Part shown: piece by piece, positions 16,643-26,962 of the stretch
Layout of the letters: each line of letters starts with the position of its first letter
Position numbering within the stretch: the first letter of the stretch is position 1
Source of the DNA: Paucihalobacter ruber
GTDB taxonomy: Bacteria; Bacteroidota; Bacteroidia; Flavobacteriales; Flavobacteriaceae
Assembly (NCBI RefSeq): GCF_006494535.1
Contig: NZ_VHIQ01000001.1
Coordinates: 436,736-500,735, forward strand
Reading direction: 5' to 3'
DNA length: 64,000 bases
Program-made: the position numbers and the translations under genes
Notes under the pieces: generated by a model
What the model was told of the DNA's origin: nothing
What the model saw: the letters and a program-made list of their open reading frames with translations, nothing else
Databases searched by the model: none

Positions 16643-19180
16643 TTGAACCGGGCATTTAATAAATTCAATTCTTGTATCATTTTGCTACTCGTGGCATGGC
16701 TTTTTGCATCGTGTGATGCCACCAAACGAGTAAAGGCAGACGAGTTTTTATTAACCAAAACCGGTATCAATATCGACGGAAAGAAAACCAACAGTGAAAC
16801 GCTCAATAGCTTTATCACTCAAAAAGAAAATGCCCGTTTTCTTGGAGTACCCATTAAACTTCATTTTTATAATTTAGCACATCCCAACTTAGACTCTGTT
16901 TTAAACGAACGCATTTACAATAACCCAAAAAAAGTAGCCAGAAAAACTAAATTACTCTCAAGAAAACAATTAGATAAACAAGTTGCCAGCCGCTTAGCAT
17001 TTAATAAATGGATAAAAAATACTGGGGAAGCTCCGGTAATAGTTAACGAAGCACGGGCAGAAAGAACTACCAATACCCTTAGACGTTATTATTTCAGTAA
17101 AGGTTGGTTTAATGCCAAAAGTACCTACGATTTAGTAAAAAACGACGACCAAACAGCCCAAATCTCTTATAATGTTGAACGTGGACAACCTTGGCTATTG
17201 GACACTATTAAACTAAAAATAGGAACCCCTGCAATAGACTCGCTTTATCGCGATAATATTCAAAATGCTGCCATTCAACTTGGTCAACAATACGACGAAA
17301 ACAACTTTACTGCCGAGCGCAAACGCATCAGCGAAATGGTGAGAAATGCGGGGTATTACAATTTTGGACAAGAGTATGTATCCTTTGAAATAGATACATT
17401 AGAACAAAAAGGACGCGTGCTTACTGAACTTCAAATTCAAAATCGCAGTATTGAAGGGATACACGGGACAGAGCGTAGACAATTTAAAAAATATACCATT
17501 AAAGAAGTTAATATTTTTACCGACTTTGGATTTGAAACAAAAGACTCGCAAATTACAGACAGTGTAAGTTATAACGGTTACAATCTATACAGCATCAGCA
17601 AACTGGCATACAGACCAAAAGCCATTACCGATGCCATCATTATAGCCAAAGGTAATTTATTTAGTGATACCGATAGAGCCAATACCAACCGCTACATCAG
17701 TCAGTTACGAACTTTTAGGTACCCGAGTATAGAATATATTGAAAATGAGACTGACAGCACATTAATTACCAATGTTTATTTATCTCCCAGAAAAAAATAC
17801 GACTTGGGTTTTAGTTTTGATGTGTTACAAAGTAACATCCAAACTATTGGATTTGCATTTAGTACGGGTCTGGTTATACGAAACGTATTTAGAGGTGCCG
17901 AAACACTGGATATTTCAGGAATTGGGAGTATTGGTTCTTCTCGAGAGGCAGGTATTAGCAATAGTCAGTTTTTCAATATTAATGAATTTGGCGCCAATGT
18001 AAAACTTACCATTCCCCGCATATTTTTCCCAATAAAAACCGAGAAAATTATTCCAAAATTTATGTCGCCTACTACCCGAATAAACTTATCGGTAACAGGA
18101 CAAACCAACATAGGTTTAGACAAACAAACGCTTTCGGGTATTTTGGGTTATAATTGGTTTCCTAAGCAAGGCATCACCAACACCCTCGATTTATTCAACA
18201 TTCAATATGTGCGCAACCTTAACCCTACCAATTATTTTGATGTATATTCCAATGCATTCAACAATTTAAATACTATTGCACAAGATATTAACTATGTAAA
18301 TCCCGGAGATGAGTTGAGCAAACCCGATGGTGCCAACCTATTCATTGATGATGTATTGAACAACAATACCTCACTAAATCCTTCAGACCCAGAGTATATT
18401 GAAGTGAGTAATATAGAGCAACGCCGGGTGCGTCTTACCGAGAACAACTTAATAGTTGGTACCAGCTTTTTATATGTAAAAGATAAGCGCACCAATTTAT
18501 TCGACAATAATTTCTCAATTTTTAAAATGCGACTAGAATCTGCCGGTTTTATGCTCTCAAACCTTTCTACAATACTTAATACTAAAACCTCAGCCGATGG
18601 TAGAGAAGAATTGTTTGGTGTTAACTATTCGCAATACATTAAAACAGAATTCGACTATATCAAATACTTTGGTCTAAGTAGCAAACATACCTTGGCATTT
18701 AGAAGTTATTTTGGCATCGCAGTACCTTACGGTAATGCCGAAAACATTCCCTTTGCACGAAGTTTCTTCGCTGGCGGACCTAACGATAACCGTGCTTGGA
18801 CCGCCTACAACTTAGGTCCGGGAAGCACTGCATCAACTAACGAGTTTAACGAAGCCAACCTGAAAATTCACCTAAGCACAGAATACCGTTTTCCATTAAC
18901 AGGAAGTTTCTTAGGCGCTTTTTTTATCGATGCCGGCAACATTTGGAACGTTTTAGATGACATCGATGATCCTAAAGCCACTTTTACAGGTTTCAATTCT
19001 CTTAAAGATATCGCCGTAGGTACAGGTTTTGGATTGAGATACGACTTCAACTTTTTTATACTTAGAGGCGATATTGGATTTAAAACCTATGATCCCTCAC
19101 AACCCGACAATAATCGCTGGTTTACAAACTACAATTTTGCCAATGCCGTTTATAATATAGGTATCAACTATCCATTTTGA
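16643..19180 (+). CDS. tamL: BamA/TamA family outer-membrane protein, lipidated TamL type
   Basis: An 846-aa (859 codons from 16604 if the upstream TTG is used) Omp85-family protein. The N terminus is a lipoprotein signal, LLLVAWLFASC, so the mature protein is lipidated; this feature defines TamL of Bacteroidota, in contrast to TamA. POTRA-like segments follow (about 150-330, e.g. TLRRYYFSKGWFNAKSTYDL), then a C-terminal 16-strand barrel with FFAGGPNDNRAWTAYNLGPG, the conserved barrel loop, and a terminal Phe. No ATG exists before the lipobox: the possible starts are TTG at 16604 or 16643. I chose 16643 because it puts the lipidated Cys at residue 24. Role: insertion or transport across the outer membrane, client unknown. 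Confidence 0.85.
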   Translation: MNRAFNKFNSCIILLLVAWLFASCDATKRVKADEFLLTKTGINIDGKKTNSETLNSFITQKENARFLGVPIKLHFYNLAHPNLDSVLNERIYNNPKKVARKTKLLSRKQLDKQVASRLAFNKWIKNTGEAPVIVNEARAERTTNTLRRYYFSKGWFNAKSTYDLVKNDDQTAQISYNVERGQPWLLDTIKLKIGTPAIDSLYRDNIQNAAIQLGQQYDENNFTAERKRISEMVRNAGYYNFGQEYVSFEIDTLEQKGRVLTELQIQNRSIEGIHGTERRQFKKYTIKEVNIFTDFGFETKDSQITDSVSYNGYNLYSISKLAYRPKAITDAIIIAKGNLFSDTDRANTNRYISQLRTFRYPSIEYIENETDSTLITNVYLSPRKKYDLGFSFDVLQSNIQTIGFAFSTGLVIRNVFRGAETLDISGIGSIGSSREAGISNSQFFNINEFGANVKLTIPRIFFPIKTEKIIPKFMSPTTRINLSVTGQTNIGLDKQTLSGILGYNWFPKQGITNTLDLFNIQYVRNLNPTNYFDVYSNAFNNLNTIAQDINYVNPGDELSKPDGANLFIDDVLNNNTSLNPSDPEYIEVSNIEQRRVRLTENNLIVGTSFLYVKDKRTNLFDNNFSIFKMRLESAGFMLSNLSTILNTKTSADGREELFGVNYSQYIKTEFDYIKYFGLSSKHTLAFRSYFGIAVPYGNAENIPFARSFFAGGPNDNRAWTAYNLGPGSTASTNEFNEANLKIHLSTEYRFPLTGSFLGAFFIDAGNIWNVLDDIDDPKATFTGFNSLKDIAVGTGFGLRYDFNFFILRGDIGFKTYDPSQPDNNRWFTNYNFANAVYNIGINYPF

Positions 19181-19237
19181 TGCGGTATTGCCAATTTTAA
19201 AGTTCTGTTTTTTCGTGGCAGTTAGCCATATTTTCTT

Positions 19238-19245
19238 TACTTTTG
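19238..19245 (+). promoter_or_regulatory. Putative -7 box of fba-accD
   Basis: TACTTTTG matches TAnnTTTG 31 nt before the fba ATG. A T-rich run (TTTTTT) sits about 28 nt upstream in place of a clear TTG. Confidence 0.4.
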
Positions 19246-19276
19246 AAGTCAATTTTCTAACTTAAAAAGAATTACA

Positions 19277-20344
19277 ATGAGTCATAACATCAAACCGGGC
19301 GTAGCCACAGGAAAAGAAGTACAAGCCATATTTAACCTTGCTAAAGAAAAAGGCTTTGCACTGCCTGCCGTAAACGTCATTGGTTCAAATACCATTAATG
19401 GCGTTTTAGAAACTGCTGCTGCTTTAAATGCACCCGTCATTATTCAGTTTTCAAATGGAGGCGCGCAATTTAATGCAGGAAAAGGTTTAAGTAACGAAAA
19501 TCAACGCGCGGCTATTGCAGGTTCAATCGCCGGTGCCAAACATGTTCACCAGCTGGCCGAAGCTTACGGTGTTCCTGTGATACTTCATACAGACCACTGC
19601 GCTAAAAAATTACTGCCTTGGATTGATGGTTTATTAGACGCCAGTGAGCAACATTTTGCTGAAACAGGCAAATCACTTTACAGTTCTCATATGATTGACT
19701 TATCTGAAGAACCGCTTGAAGAAAACATCGCTATTTGTAAAGAATATCTAAAACGTATGAGTAAAATGGGTATGACCTTAGAAATAGAATTGGGTGTTAC
19801 CGGCGGAGAAGAAGATGGCGTAGACAACACCGATGTGGACGATTCTAAGCTTTACACCCAACCTGCAGAAGTTGCATATGCTTACGAAGAACTAATTAAA
19901 GTAAGTCCGCAATTTACCATCGCTGCCGCTTTTGGGAATGTTCACGGCGTTTATAAACCGGGTAATGTGAAGCTAACGCCTAAAATTCTTAAAAATTCAC
20001 AAGATTATATATCACAAAAATTTGGATTACCTCATAACAGTCTTGATTTTGTATTTCACGGTGGTTCTGGTTCTACCGTTGAGGAAATAAGAGAAGCCAT
20101 TGGCTACGGAGTCATCAAAATGAACATCGATACCGATATGCAATACGCTTTTATGAGTGGTATTAGAGATTATATGAGCGAAAAAAACGCTTACTTGCAG
20201 TCTCAAATTGGCAATCCAGATGGAGAAGACGTGCCAAACAAAAAGTATTACGATCCCCGCGTTTGGCTTAGAAAAGGAGAAGATGCCTTTATCGCCAGGC
20301 TAAAGAAGGCTTTTGAAGATCTTAATAACGTAAACACACTGTAA
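19277..20344 (+). CDS. fba: Class II fructose-bisphosphate aldolase
   Basis: A 355-aa zinc-dependent aldolase of the E. coli FbaA type (class IIA). The catalytic aspartate and first zinc histidine are in VILHTDHCAKKLLPW (Asp106, His107), further zinc and phosphate-binding residues in FGNVHGVYKPGNVKL and FHGGSGSTVEEI. It cleaves fructose 1,6-bisphosphate to dihydroxyacetone phosphate and glyceraldehyde 3-phosphate in glycolysis and works backwards in gluconeogenesis. accD starts 43 nt downstream in the same direction, so the two are probably co-transcribed, joining sugar breakdown to malonyl-CoA supply. Confidence 0.96.
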   Translation: MSHNIKPGVATGKEVQAIFNLAKEKGFALPAVNVIGSNTINGVLETAAALNAPVIIQFSNGGAQFNAGKGLSNENQRAAIAGSIAGAKHVHQLAEAYGVPVILHTDHCAKKLLPWIDGLLDASEQHFAETGKSLYSSHMIDLSEEPLEENIAICKEYLKRMSKMGMTLEIELGVTGGEEDGVDNTDVDDSKLYTQPAEVAYAYEELIKVSPQFTIAAAFGNVHGVYKPGNVKLTPKILKNSQDYISQKFGLPHNSLDFVFHGGSGSTVEEIREAIGYGVIKMNIDTDMQYAFMSGIRDYMSEKNAYLQSQIGNPDGEDVPNKKYYDPRVWLRKGEDAFIARLKKAFEDLNNVNTL

Positions 20345-20387
20345 TATTTTTATTTTAATCATACATCAACTAGCTAACCGATAAACT

Positions 20388-21245
20388 ATGGCATGGTTTA
20401 AAAGAAAAACTAAAGGTATTACTACCGCAACCGAAGAGAAAAAAGACACCCCAAAAGGCCTGTGGTATAAATCTCCTACCGGCAAAATAATTGATACTGA
20501 AGAATTAGAAAGAAATTTTTACGTGTCACCGGAAGATGGTTACCACGTTAGAATTGGCAGTAAGGAATATTTTGAAATCCTTTTCGACGACAATAAATTT
20601 AAAGAACTCGACGCCAATCTTAGCTCTAAAGATCCGCTAAATTTTGAGGATACTCAAAAATATTCAGAGCGTTTAAAGGCTGCTGAAAAGAAAACACAAC
20701 TAAAAGATGCCGTGCGCTGCGCGGTTGGAAAATCAAAAGGTAAAGATCTGGTCATCGCTTGCATGGACTTCGCCTTTATTGGCGGTTCTATGGGGAGTGT
20801 TGTTGGCGAAAAAATTGCCCGTGCCGCAGATTATTCTCTAAAGAAAAAGATCCCTTTTTTGATTATCAGTAAATCGGGAGGCGCCAGAATGATGGAAGCA
20901 GCGCTATCCTTGATGCAATTGGCGAAAACCTCAGTAAAATTAGCGCAGCTGGCCGATGCTAAAATACCTTACATTTCACTATGTACCGATCCAACCACCG
21001 GAGGTACCACTGCATCATTTGCCATGTTAGGCGATATTAATATTGCAGAACCCGGCGCGCTCATTGGCTTTGCAGGGCCGCGTGTGGTAAGAGACACCAC
21101 CGGTAAAGAATTGCCCGAAGGTTTTCAAACCAGTGAGTTTTTATTAGAACACGGTTTTCTGGATTTTATCACACAGCGTAAAGATTTAAAAGATAAAATT
21201 AATTTATATTTAGATTTAATTACAAATCAACCCATTAGAGCGTAA
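20388..21245 (+). CDS. accD: Acetyl-CoA carboxylase carboxyltransferase subunit beta
   Basis: A 285-aa carboxyltransferase subunit with the crotonase-like core intact: [56 protein letters not shown] and the acyl-CoA loop [15 protein letters not shown]. With AccA it moves carboxyl from biotin to acetyl-CoA, the committed step of fatty acid synthesis. The N terminus, which in E. coli carries a four-cysteine zinc ribbon, aligns here as [20 protein letters not shown] and [12 protein letters not shown] but has no cysteine at all before residue 110. The fold region is kept while the metal site is gone. It is followed by a terminator. Confidence 0.95.
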   Translation: MAWFKRKTKGITTATEEKKDTPKGLWYKSPTGKIIDTEELERNFYVSPEDGYHVRIGSKEYFEILFDDNKFKELDANLSSKDPLNFEDTQKYSERLKAAEKKTQLKDAVRCAVGKSKGKDLVIACMDFAFIGGSMGSVVGEKIARAADYSLKKKIPFLIISKSGGARMMEAALSLMQLAKTSVKLAQLADAKIPYISLCTDPTTGGTTASFAMLGDINIAEPGALIGFAGPRVVRDTTGKELPEGFQTSEFLLEHGFLDFITQRKDLKDKINLYLDLITNQPIRA

Positions 21246-21318
21246 ATTACGATATCTGCAACCAATGAGTTTGAGTTAAAAGTAGAATAATTGTAATCTG
21301 TAAATAATTAAAAAAAAA

Positions 21319-21342
21319 CGTCTTTGTTCAAGACGGTTTTTT
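21319..21342 (+). terminator. Terminator of accD
   Basis: CGTCTT (21319-21324) pairs with AAGACG (21330-21335) around a TGTTC loop; an A run before it pairs with the T run after it past one bulged G, and TTTTTT follows. Confidence 0.7.
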
Positions 21343-21362
21343 AATTTCAAACCTTTAAGTCT

Positions 21363-22955
21363 CTATAAAATATAATCAGTACTGATAAAATTAGAACTCT
21401 TTTTATTTAACAATTCTTGTAAAATTGAATTATTGTAGGGTGTGTCTTTCGAAGCTACAAAAGTTCTGATAGAAAAAGAACGCAAGGCATCATAAACGCT
21501 TAAAGTAGCCACAGCAGAATCTTTTCTACCCGTAAACGGATAAACATCAGGACCTCTTTGGCAGGAGCTGTTTAAGTTAACCCTGCATACCAAATTTACC
21601 AAAGTGTCAATAAGTGGCGATAAGGTGTTGATGTCGCTGCCAAAAACACTTACCTGCTGACCGTAGTTTGACTCGGCCATATCGTCCAAAGGCTCTTGAA
21701 TATTTTTAAATGCGATGATTGGTATCACCGGCCCAAATTGTTCCTCTTCATAAACTCTCATACTTTTGGTAACAGGATACAACACTGCCGGAAACACATA
21801 GTTTTCTGTAGTTTTTCCACCATTTTTATTGATAATTGCAGCACCCTTTTCCTTAGCATCCTCAATCAACTCTATAATATAAGCCGGTTTACCAGGCTCG
21901 GGTAATGGCGTTAATTCAACTCCGTCATCCCACGGATTACCAAATCGAAGCGCGTCGATTTTAGCAGAAAAACGCTTGTTAAATTCTTCCACAATACTCT
22001 CATGAACGTATAAAACTTTAAGAGCAGTGCAACGTTGACCGTTAAACGAGGTGGTCCCCAAAACACATTCCTTAATGGCCAAATCTAAATCTGCATCGGG
22101 TAAAACAATGGCCGGGTTGTTAGCTTCCAGACCCAAAACCAATCGCAACCTGTTCTTATTTGGATGGTTAGCCTGAATGGCATTGGCCGATTTGCTATTA
22201 CCAATCAAAGCCAATATATCGATTTTTCCTGTTTTCATGATAGGAGTTGCTAAAGTTCGGCCTCGACCAAAAATAATATTAACCACTCCGGGAGGAAAAC
22301 TGTTTTTAAAGGCCTCCATTAAGGGCGACAACAATAAAACACCGTGTTTTGCCGGTTTAAAAATAGTAGTATTACCCATAATTAGCGCAGGAATTAATAA
22401 GGTAAAAGTCTCATTAAGTGGATAATTATAAGGTCCCAAACACAATACAACACCTAAAGGTCCTCGCCTAATATGTGCGTAAACACCTGAATTCTTTTCA
22501 AATTTGGCCGCATCACGATTCATCTGCTTGTACTCTTCGATGGTGTCGTAAATGTAATCCACGGTTCGGTCAAATTCTTTTTCTGAATCCGGCAGGTTTT
22601 TACCAATTTCCCACATCAGTAATTTAACAACTGCTTCTCGCTTGGTTTTCATTTGAGCAACAAATTTTTCCATGGCTTCAATTCTGCTCTCTACCCTCAT
22701 GGTTGGCCATAAACCCTGACCTCTGTTATAGGCCCTTTCGGCAGACAGTAAAGCTTCCAAAGCCTCGTTCTCTCCCAATTCTGGCACCGTACCCAGTAAG
22801 GTTGGTTTGTATATTTCGGTTGATGAAATAGTAGAAAAAACCTCGGTTTGTTGACCCTGCCACTCCTTTAACTCTCCATCAACAAGGTAGCTGTTTTGAT
22901 GTACTAAATGTTCTATTTGATATGCTTTGGGAATGGGTTTGAACTTCTGTTCCAT
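21363..22955 (-). CDS. gapN: NADP-dependent glyceraldehyde-3-phosphate dehydrogenase-like aldehyde dehydrogenase
   Basis: A 530-aa aldehyde dehydrogenase superfamily protein. The catalytic cysteine is Cys309 in [10 protein letters not shown], a loop typical of GapN enzymes; the catalytic glutamate lies in LGLEANNP, and the cofactor-binding motif is [20 protein letters not shown]. GapN oxidises glyceraldehyde 3-phosphate straight to 3-phosphoglycerate with NADP+ and no phosphate, giving NADPH without ATP. It is longer than typical GapN (about 480) with extensions at both ends, a form seen in bacteroidetes. Proximity to fba on the opposite strand fits a role in triose metabolism. Another aldehyde substrate cannot be excluded. 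Confidence 0.75.
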   Translation of the reverse strand: MEQKFKPIPKAYQIEHLVHQNSYLVDGELKEWQGQQTEVFSTISSTEIYKPTLLGTVPELGENEALEALLSAERAYNRGQGLWPTMRVESRIEAMEKFVAQMKTKREAVVKLLMWEIGKNLPDSEKEFDRTVDYIYDTIEEYKQMNRDAAKFEKNSGVYAHIRRGPLGVVLCLGPYNYPLNETFTLLIPALIMGNTTIFKPAKHGVLLLSPLMEAFKNSFPPGVVNIIFGRGRTLATPIMKTGKIDILALIGNSKSANAIQANHPNKNRLRLVLGLEANNPAIVLPDADLDLAIKECVLGTTSFNGQRCTALKVLYVHESIVEEFNKRFSAKIDALRFGNPWDDGVELTPLPEPGKPAYIIELIEDAKEKGAAIINKNGGKTTENYVFPAVLYPVTKSMRVYEEEQFGPVIPIIAFKNIQEPLDDMAESNYGQQVSVFGSDINTLSPLIDTLVNLVCRVNLNSSCQRGPDVYPFTGRKDSAVATLSVYDALRSFSIRTFVASKDTPYNNSILQELLNKKSSNFISTDYIL

Positions 22956-23126
22956 AGTCTAATTTTTTATCAAAGTAACAAAAAATAAAATCAATTTTGT
23001 TTATTTTATGGAATAAAAGATTAAACATTTTATTTAGGACTCACAGTCTAAAATGATCAGCAAATACAGCAGAAACCCATTATTTAGCCTAAGACTTTTA
23101 AAATGAATTAACTTACCTTATAAAAA

Positions 23127-23150
23127 CAAACCAGCCAATTACATGGCTGG
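23127..23150 (-). terminator. Terminator of the 280-aa lipoprotein gene
   Basis: Inverted repeat CCAGCCA (23131-23137) with TGGCTGG (23144-23150), 6-nt loop. On the reverse strand it is followed by TTTGTTTTTA, as expected for a transcript coming from the lipoprotein gene at 23185. Confidence 0.7.
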
Positions 23151-23184
23151 CCTGTTGCATTCGTTATAATGATTAAACTTCTTT

Positions 23185-24027
23185 TTAATCAAGGTTTATT
23201 GGTATTTCAACGCCATTATTAAATGTAAACGTAGCCAGTGCATCGCAATCGCCATCGCCATAGTCTAATACACCCGCAAAATTAGTACGAGTTACTTCAA
23301 CAGCACCACTAACAAAATACAAACAACCTATTTCACGTCTCAAGGCCTCAATCACCTCATAATTGTGCTCATTACCATTTACAAAACTGGCATTCCAAAA
23401 TCCGGTTATTAAAAACACATTGTCATTAAAAGTTCCGCTACCAAAACCTTCTATCCATTCTCTTACCTTTTCACCGCTTCGAGAAGCTTGTAAGCCATTG
23501 GGCCAGGTAACGGTAACATCTAAACTATGGGTAAATTGCGGATTCCCATTTTCATTAAAACGCTCTCTTAATATGGTGCGTGTTGCTGCAACATTCTTGT
23601 TGTTAAAATAGAAATCAACCAAATTGTAGTTGATTAACATTTGCATGGCTTCGGGATTACGGGTATAGGATATTTCTATTTGACCTCTAATCAAATTACC
23701 ATTTACCAAACATCCTTCGGTACCAAAATCAATGTTAACTTCTACCGAATTTTGTTCAACTACCGCTGTAATTACCACACATTCAGGTAAATTATTATTA
23801 TAACTTGATCTACCTAATACGCCACGCTCTTGTTCCTCGAAGGCATTAACCACCAAATCTCCCAAGGCCACATCCATAGCATCCATCTCTGCAGCGCGCG
23901 ACATTTCCGTTACATCATCAACACTGTTGTTCTCAACAATTAATTCTTCATCGCTACACGCATTGAAAACTAATACGTTCAATACCAATAGTGGTATTAA
24001 TAAGTTTTTAAAATGATTTGTTTTCAT
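23185..24027 (-). CDS. Hypothetical lipoprotein
   Basis: A 280-aa protein with a type II signal peptide ending in the lipobox VFNAC (Cys24), followed by an acidic linker SDEELIVENN. In flavobacteria such a charged patch after the cysteine can act as a surface-export signal. The rest is beta-rich and cysteine-poor, with alternating strands such as GQIEISYTRNP, THSLDVTVTWPNGLQ and SGAVEVTRTNFAGVLDYGDG. I recognise it as the kind of conserved lipoprotein seen in this family but know no function. It is a single gene with its own terminator, divergent from rpsO. Confidence 0.75.
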   Translation of the reverse strand: MKTNHFKNLLIPLLVLNVLVFNACSDEELIVENNSVDDVTEMSRAAEMDAMDVALGDLVVNAFEEQERGVLGRSSYNNNLPECVVITAVVEQNSVEVNIDFGTEGCLVNGNLIRGQIEISYTRNPEAMQMLINYNLVDFYFNNKNVAATRTILRERFNENGNPQFTHSLDVTVTWPNGLQASRSGEKVREWIEGFGSGTFNDNVFLITGFWNASFVNGNEHNYEVIEALRREIGCLYFVSGAVEVTRTNFAGVLDYGDGDCDALATFTFNNGVEIPINLD

Positions 24028-24140
24028 AAAATGATTTTTTGAGTTTGGTATTAAGACGATTTTAACATCAAAAGGTTTAATACCAGTTATCGAAAAATGT
24101 TTATTTTATACAAAAATTACATTTAAATCATTTTAAATAG

Positions 24141-24148
24141 TATCTTTG
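24141..24148 (+). promoter_or_regulatory. Putative -7 box of rpsO
   Basis: TATCTTTG followed by CACCC is a perfect TAnnTTTG match, 55 nt before the rpsO ATG. Confidence 0.5.
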
Positions 24149-24203
24149 CACCCTTGAAAGAAAGCCTTTCATTATACATAACAATCATTTAAATAATATT
24201 AGC

Positions 24204-24473
24204 ATGTATTTGACTAAAGAAGCTAAAGAAGAGATTTTTGCAAAACACGGTGGTGCCAAAAACAATACCGGTAGTGCAGAAGGACAAATTGCGTTGTTCA
24301 CGCACCGCATCAATCACCTAACCGAACACTTAAAAAGAAACCGTCAGGATTTCAATACTGAGCGTTCTTTGGTAAAATTGGTAGGTAAGCGTCGTGCCAT
24401 CTTAGATTATCTAATGAAAAAAGATATTTTGAGATATCGTGCCATCGTAAAAGAATTAGGTTTAAGAAAATAA
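24204..24473 (+). CDS. rpsO: 30S ribosomal protein S15 (uS15)
   Basis: An 89-aa protein, the exact usual length of S15. The core NNTGSAEGQIALFTHRINHL, the rRNA-contacting HLKRNRQDFNTERSLVKLVGK and RRAILDYLMKKD are diagnostic. S15 binds the 16S rRNA three-way junction early in 30S assembly. The gene precedes pnp, the classic rpsO-pnp order, with an intervening terminator as in E. coli, so pnp is probably made by readthrough or from a second promoter. Confidence 0.98.
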   Translation: MYLTKEAKEEIFAKHGGAKNNTGSAEGQIALFTHRINHLTEHLKRNRQDFNTERSLVKLVGKRRAILDYLMKKDILRYRAIVKELGLRK

Positions 24474-24481
24474 ATCGAAAC

Positions 24482-24511
24482 AAGCCACGCCCAAAAAGTG
24501 TGGCTTTTTTT
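24482..24511 (+). terminator. Terminator between rpsO and pnp
   Basis: AAGCCAC (24482-24488) pairs with GTGGCTT (24500-24506) and a T run follows to 24511. It lies 8 nt past the rpsO stop and may attenuate pnp expression. Confidence 0.75.
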
Positions 24512-24521
24512 ATATAACATC

Positions 24522-24537
24522 ACTCTTGCGAAAGAGT
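24522..24537 (+). promoter_or_regulatory. Hairpin with GNRA-type loop in the pnp leader
   Basis: ACTCTT-GCGA-AAGAGT forms a perfect 6-bp stem capped by a GCGA tetraloop, about 155 nt before pnp. In E. coli the pnp leader hairpin is processed by RNase III and mediates autorepression by PNPase. An analogous role here is inference; the remaining leader (to 24690) has only a weak TGCGC/GCGCA pair near 24655-24670. Confidence 0.35.
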
Positions 24538-24690
24538 TTAAAATATCGCAAACAAGAAGCTATTCAAGGTTTTCACTGGTCTGGTTACAACTACTACTAC
24601 ACAACACAACCATTTCGCATTGAAAAGCGAAGTCCATTGTTTAACATTGTTAGTGCGCAATAAAGCGCATCAACACGAAGTAAAATTTTT

Positions 24691-26946
24691 ATGATTCCAA
24701 AAACATTTAAAGAGGTCATAGACCTTGGTGACGGTAGAGAGATTTCTATCGAAACCGGAAAATTAGCAAAACAGGCGCACGGTTCTGTGGTTGTTCAAAT
24801 GGGTGATGCCATGCTGCTTTGTACAGTTGTATCGTCTTACAACCCAACAACGGCAGATTTCTTTCCGTTAACAGTTGACTACCGCGAAAAATTTGCGGCA
24901 GCCGGTCGCTATCCCGGCGGATTCTTTAAAAGAGAAGCCAGACCCAGCGATGGTGAAGTACTCACCATGCGTATTGTAGACCGTGTATTAAGACCCTTGT
25001 TCCCTTCAGACTACAGGTTTGAAACGCAGGTCATGATTCAATTAATGTCTCACGATAAAGACGTTATGCCCGATGCATTGGCAGGTTTAGCCGCTTCTAC
25101 AGCCATTCAGTTATCAGACATCCCTTTTGAGTGTCCTATTTCCGAAGTACGCGTAGGTAGAATCAACGGCGAATTTATCCTGAATCCCAGTCAGGCGCAA
25201 TTAGACCAATCCGATATCGATATGATTATTGGTGCTTCTGAAGATTCAGTGATGATGGTGGAAGGTGAACTGAAAGAAATTTCGGAAGAAGATATGGTAG
25301 AAGCCATTAGATTCGCACACGAAGCCATTAAAATACAATGTAGAGCTCAGATAAAGCTAGCCGAAGCCTTTGGTAAAAAACCATCTAGAGAATATGAAGC
25401 TGCTCCAACCGATGACGCAATAGCGGCCAAAGTTAAAGAACTGGCCTACGACAAAATTTACGCCATTGCCAAAGGCGGTCACAGCAAAAGAGAACGCAGC
25501 GAAGCCTTTTCATCTATAAAAGATGAAGTAATGGCAGCGTTTTCTGAAGAAGAATTAGAAGAAAAAGGTGCGCTTATTAAAAACTATTTTTACAAAGTAG
25601 AAAAAGAAGCCGTAAGAGAATTGACCCTGGCCGAAGGATTGCGTTTAGATGGCCGTACCACTACCGAAATCAGACCCATTTGGTGTGAGGTAGATTACTT
25701 ACCATCGGTTCACGGTTCTTCAATTTTCACAAGAGGAGAAACCCAGGCACTGGCAACAGTAACTTTAGGAACCTCAAGAGAAGCCAATATGATAGACATG
25801 CCGTCTTATCAGGGTGAAGAAAAATTCTACTTACATTATAATTTCCCACCATTTTGTACGGGTGAGGCCTATCCAATACGCGGCACATCAAGACGCGAAA
25901 TTGGTCACGGTAACCTGGCGCAACGCGCTTTAAAAAATATGATTCCGGCCGATTGCCCTTATACCGTGCGTATTGTTTCTGAAGTGTTAGAATCTAACGG
26001 TTCATCATCAATGGCAACTGTTTGTTCGGGTACCATGGCATTAATGGATGCGGGTATTCAAATGGTTAAACCGGTATCTGGTATAGCTATGGGATTGATC
26101 TCAGATGGTGAACGCTTTGCGGTACTGTCTGATATTTTAGGCGATGAAGATCATTTAGGTGATATGGACTTTAAAGTCACCGGAACTGCCGATGGTATCA
26201 CAGCTTGTCAAATGGATATTAAAGTAAAAGGCATGCCTTACGATATTTTAATCAAAGCCTTAAAACAAGCACGTGACGGACGTTTACATATTCTTGAAAA
26301 ACTAACCGATACCATTGCACAACCAAACGCTGATGTGAAACCTCATGCACCTAAAATAGTCACTACAACTATTCCAAATAGCTTTATTGGCGCCTTAATC
26401 GGACCCGGTGGTAAAGTAATTCAAGAATTACAAAAAGCAACTGAAACCACTATTGTAATCAATGAAGATCCGGTAACCGGAGAAGGCATTGTTGAAATAT
26501 TAGGTACCAATCAAAATGGTATTGATGCAGTCTTGGCTAAGATTGAATCTTTGATGTTCAAGCCTGAAGTTGGCGGTACATACGAAGTAAAAGTGATTAA
26601 AATGCTCGACTTTGGTGCTGTGGTTGAATACACTCAGGCACCGGGTAATGAAGTATTGTTACACGTATCTGAACTGGCTTGGGAACGCACCGAAAACGTA
26701 AGCGATGTGGTGAATTTAGGTGATGTATTTGAAGTAAAATACTTCGGTTCAGACCCAAAAACACGCAAAGAAAAAGTGTCGCGCAAAGCCTTATTGCCAA
26801 AACCGGAAGGTTACGTAGCAAGACCACCAAGAGACGATCGTGGTGGCAGTCGCGATAACCGCGGAAGAGACAATCGCGGTGGTGGTAATCGCGATAACCG
26901 TCGTGATGACAGAAGACCTCGTGATAATAACAGAGACAGAGATTAA
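24691..26946 (+). CDS. pnp: Polyribonucleotide nucleotidyltransferase (PNPase)
   Basis: A 751-aa phosphorolytic 3'-5' exoribonuclease. In order: first RNase PH domain (from about 10, with [20 protein letters not shown]), a helical linker, second RNase PH domain (from about 310, [14 protein letters not shown] and the active-site region [19 protein letters not shown]), KH domain (about 555-610, [15 protein letters not shown]) and S1 domain (about 620-690). It ends in a tail of some 40 residues made almost only of Arg, Gly, Asp and Asn, longer and more RG-rich than in most PNPases and likely to bind RNA or scaffold a degradosome. Followed by a strong terminator. Confidence 0.97.
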   Translation: MIPKTFKEVIDLGDGREISIETGKLAKQAHGSVVVQMGDAMLLCTVVSSYNPTTADFFPLTVDYREKFAAAGRYPGGFFKREARPSDGEVLTMRIVDRVLRPLFPSDYRFETQVMIQLMSHDKDVMPDALAGLAASTAIQLSDIPFECPISEVRVGRINGEFILNPSQAQLDQSDIDMIIGASEDSVMMVEGELKEISEEDMVEAIRFAHEAIKIQCRAQIKLAEAFGKKPSREYEAAPTDDAIAAKVKELAYDKIYAIAKGGHSKRERSEAFSSIKDEVMAAFSEEELEEKGALIKNYFYKVEKEAVRELTLAEGLRLDGRTTTEIRPIWCEVDYLPSVHGSSIFTRGETQALATVTLGTSREANMIDMPSYQGEEKFYLHYNFPPFCTGEAYPIRGTSRREIGHGNLAQRALKNMIPADCPYTVRIVSEVLESNGSSSMATVCSGTMALMDAGIQMVKPVSGIAMGLISDGERFAVLSDILGDEDHLGDMDFKVTGTADGITACQMDIKVKGMPYDILIKALKQARDGRLHILEKLTDTIAQPNADVKPHAPKIVTTTIPNSFIGALIGPGGKVIQELQKATETTIVINEDPVTGEGIVEILGTNQNGIDAVLAKIESLMFKPEVGGTYEVKVIKMLDFGAVVEYTQAPGNEVLLHVSELAWERTENVSDVVNLGDVFEVKYFGSDPKTRKEKVSRKALLPKPEGYVARPPRDDRGGSRDNRGRDNRGGGNRDNRRDDRRPRDNNRDRD

Positions 26947-26962
26947 TCTCTAAATTTCTAAA

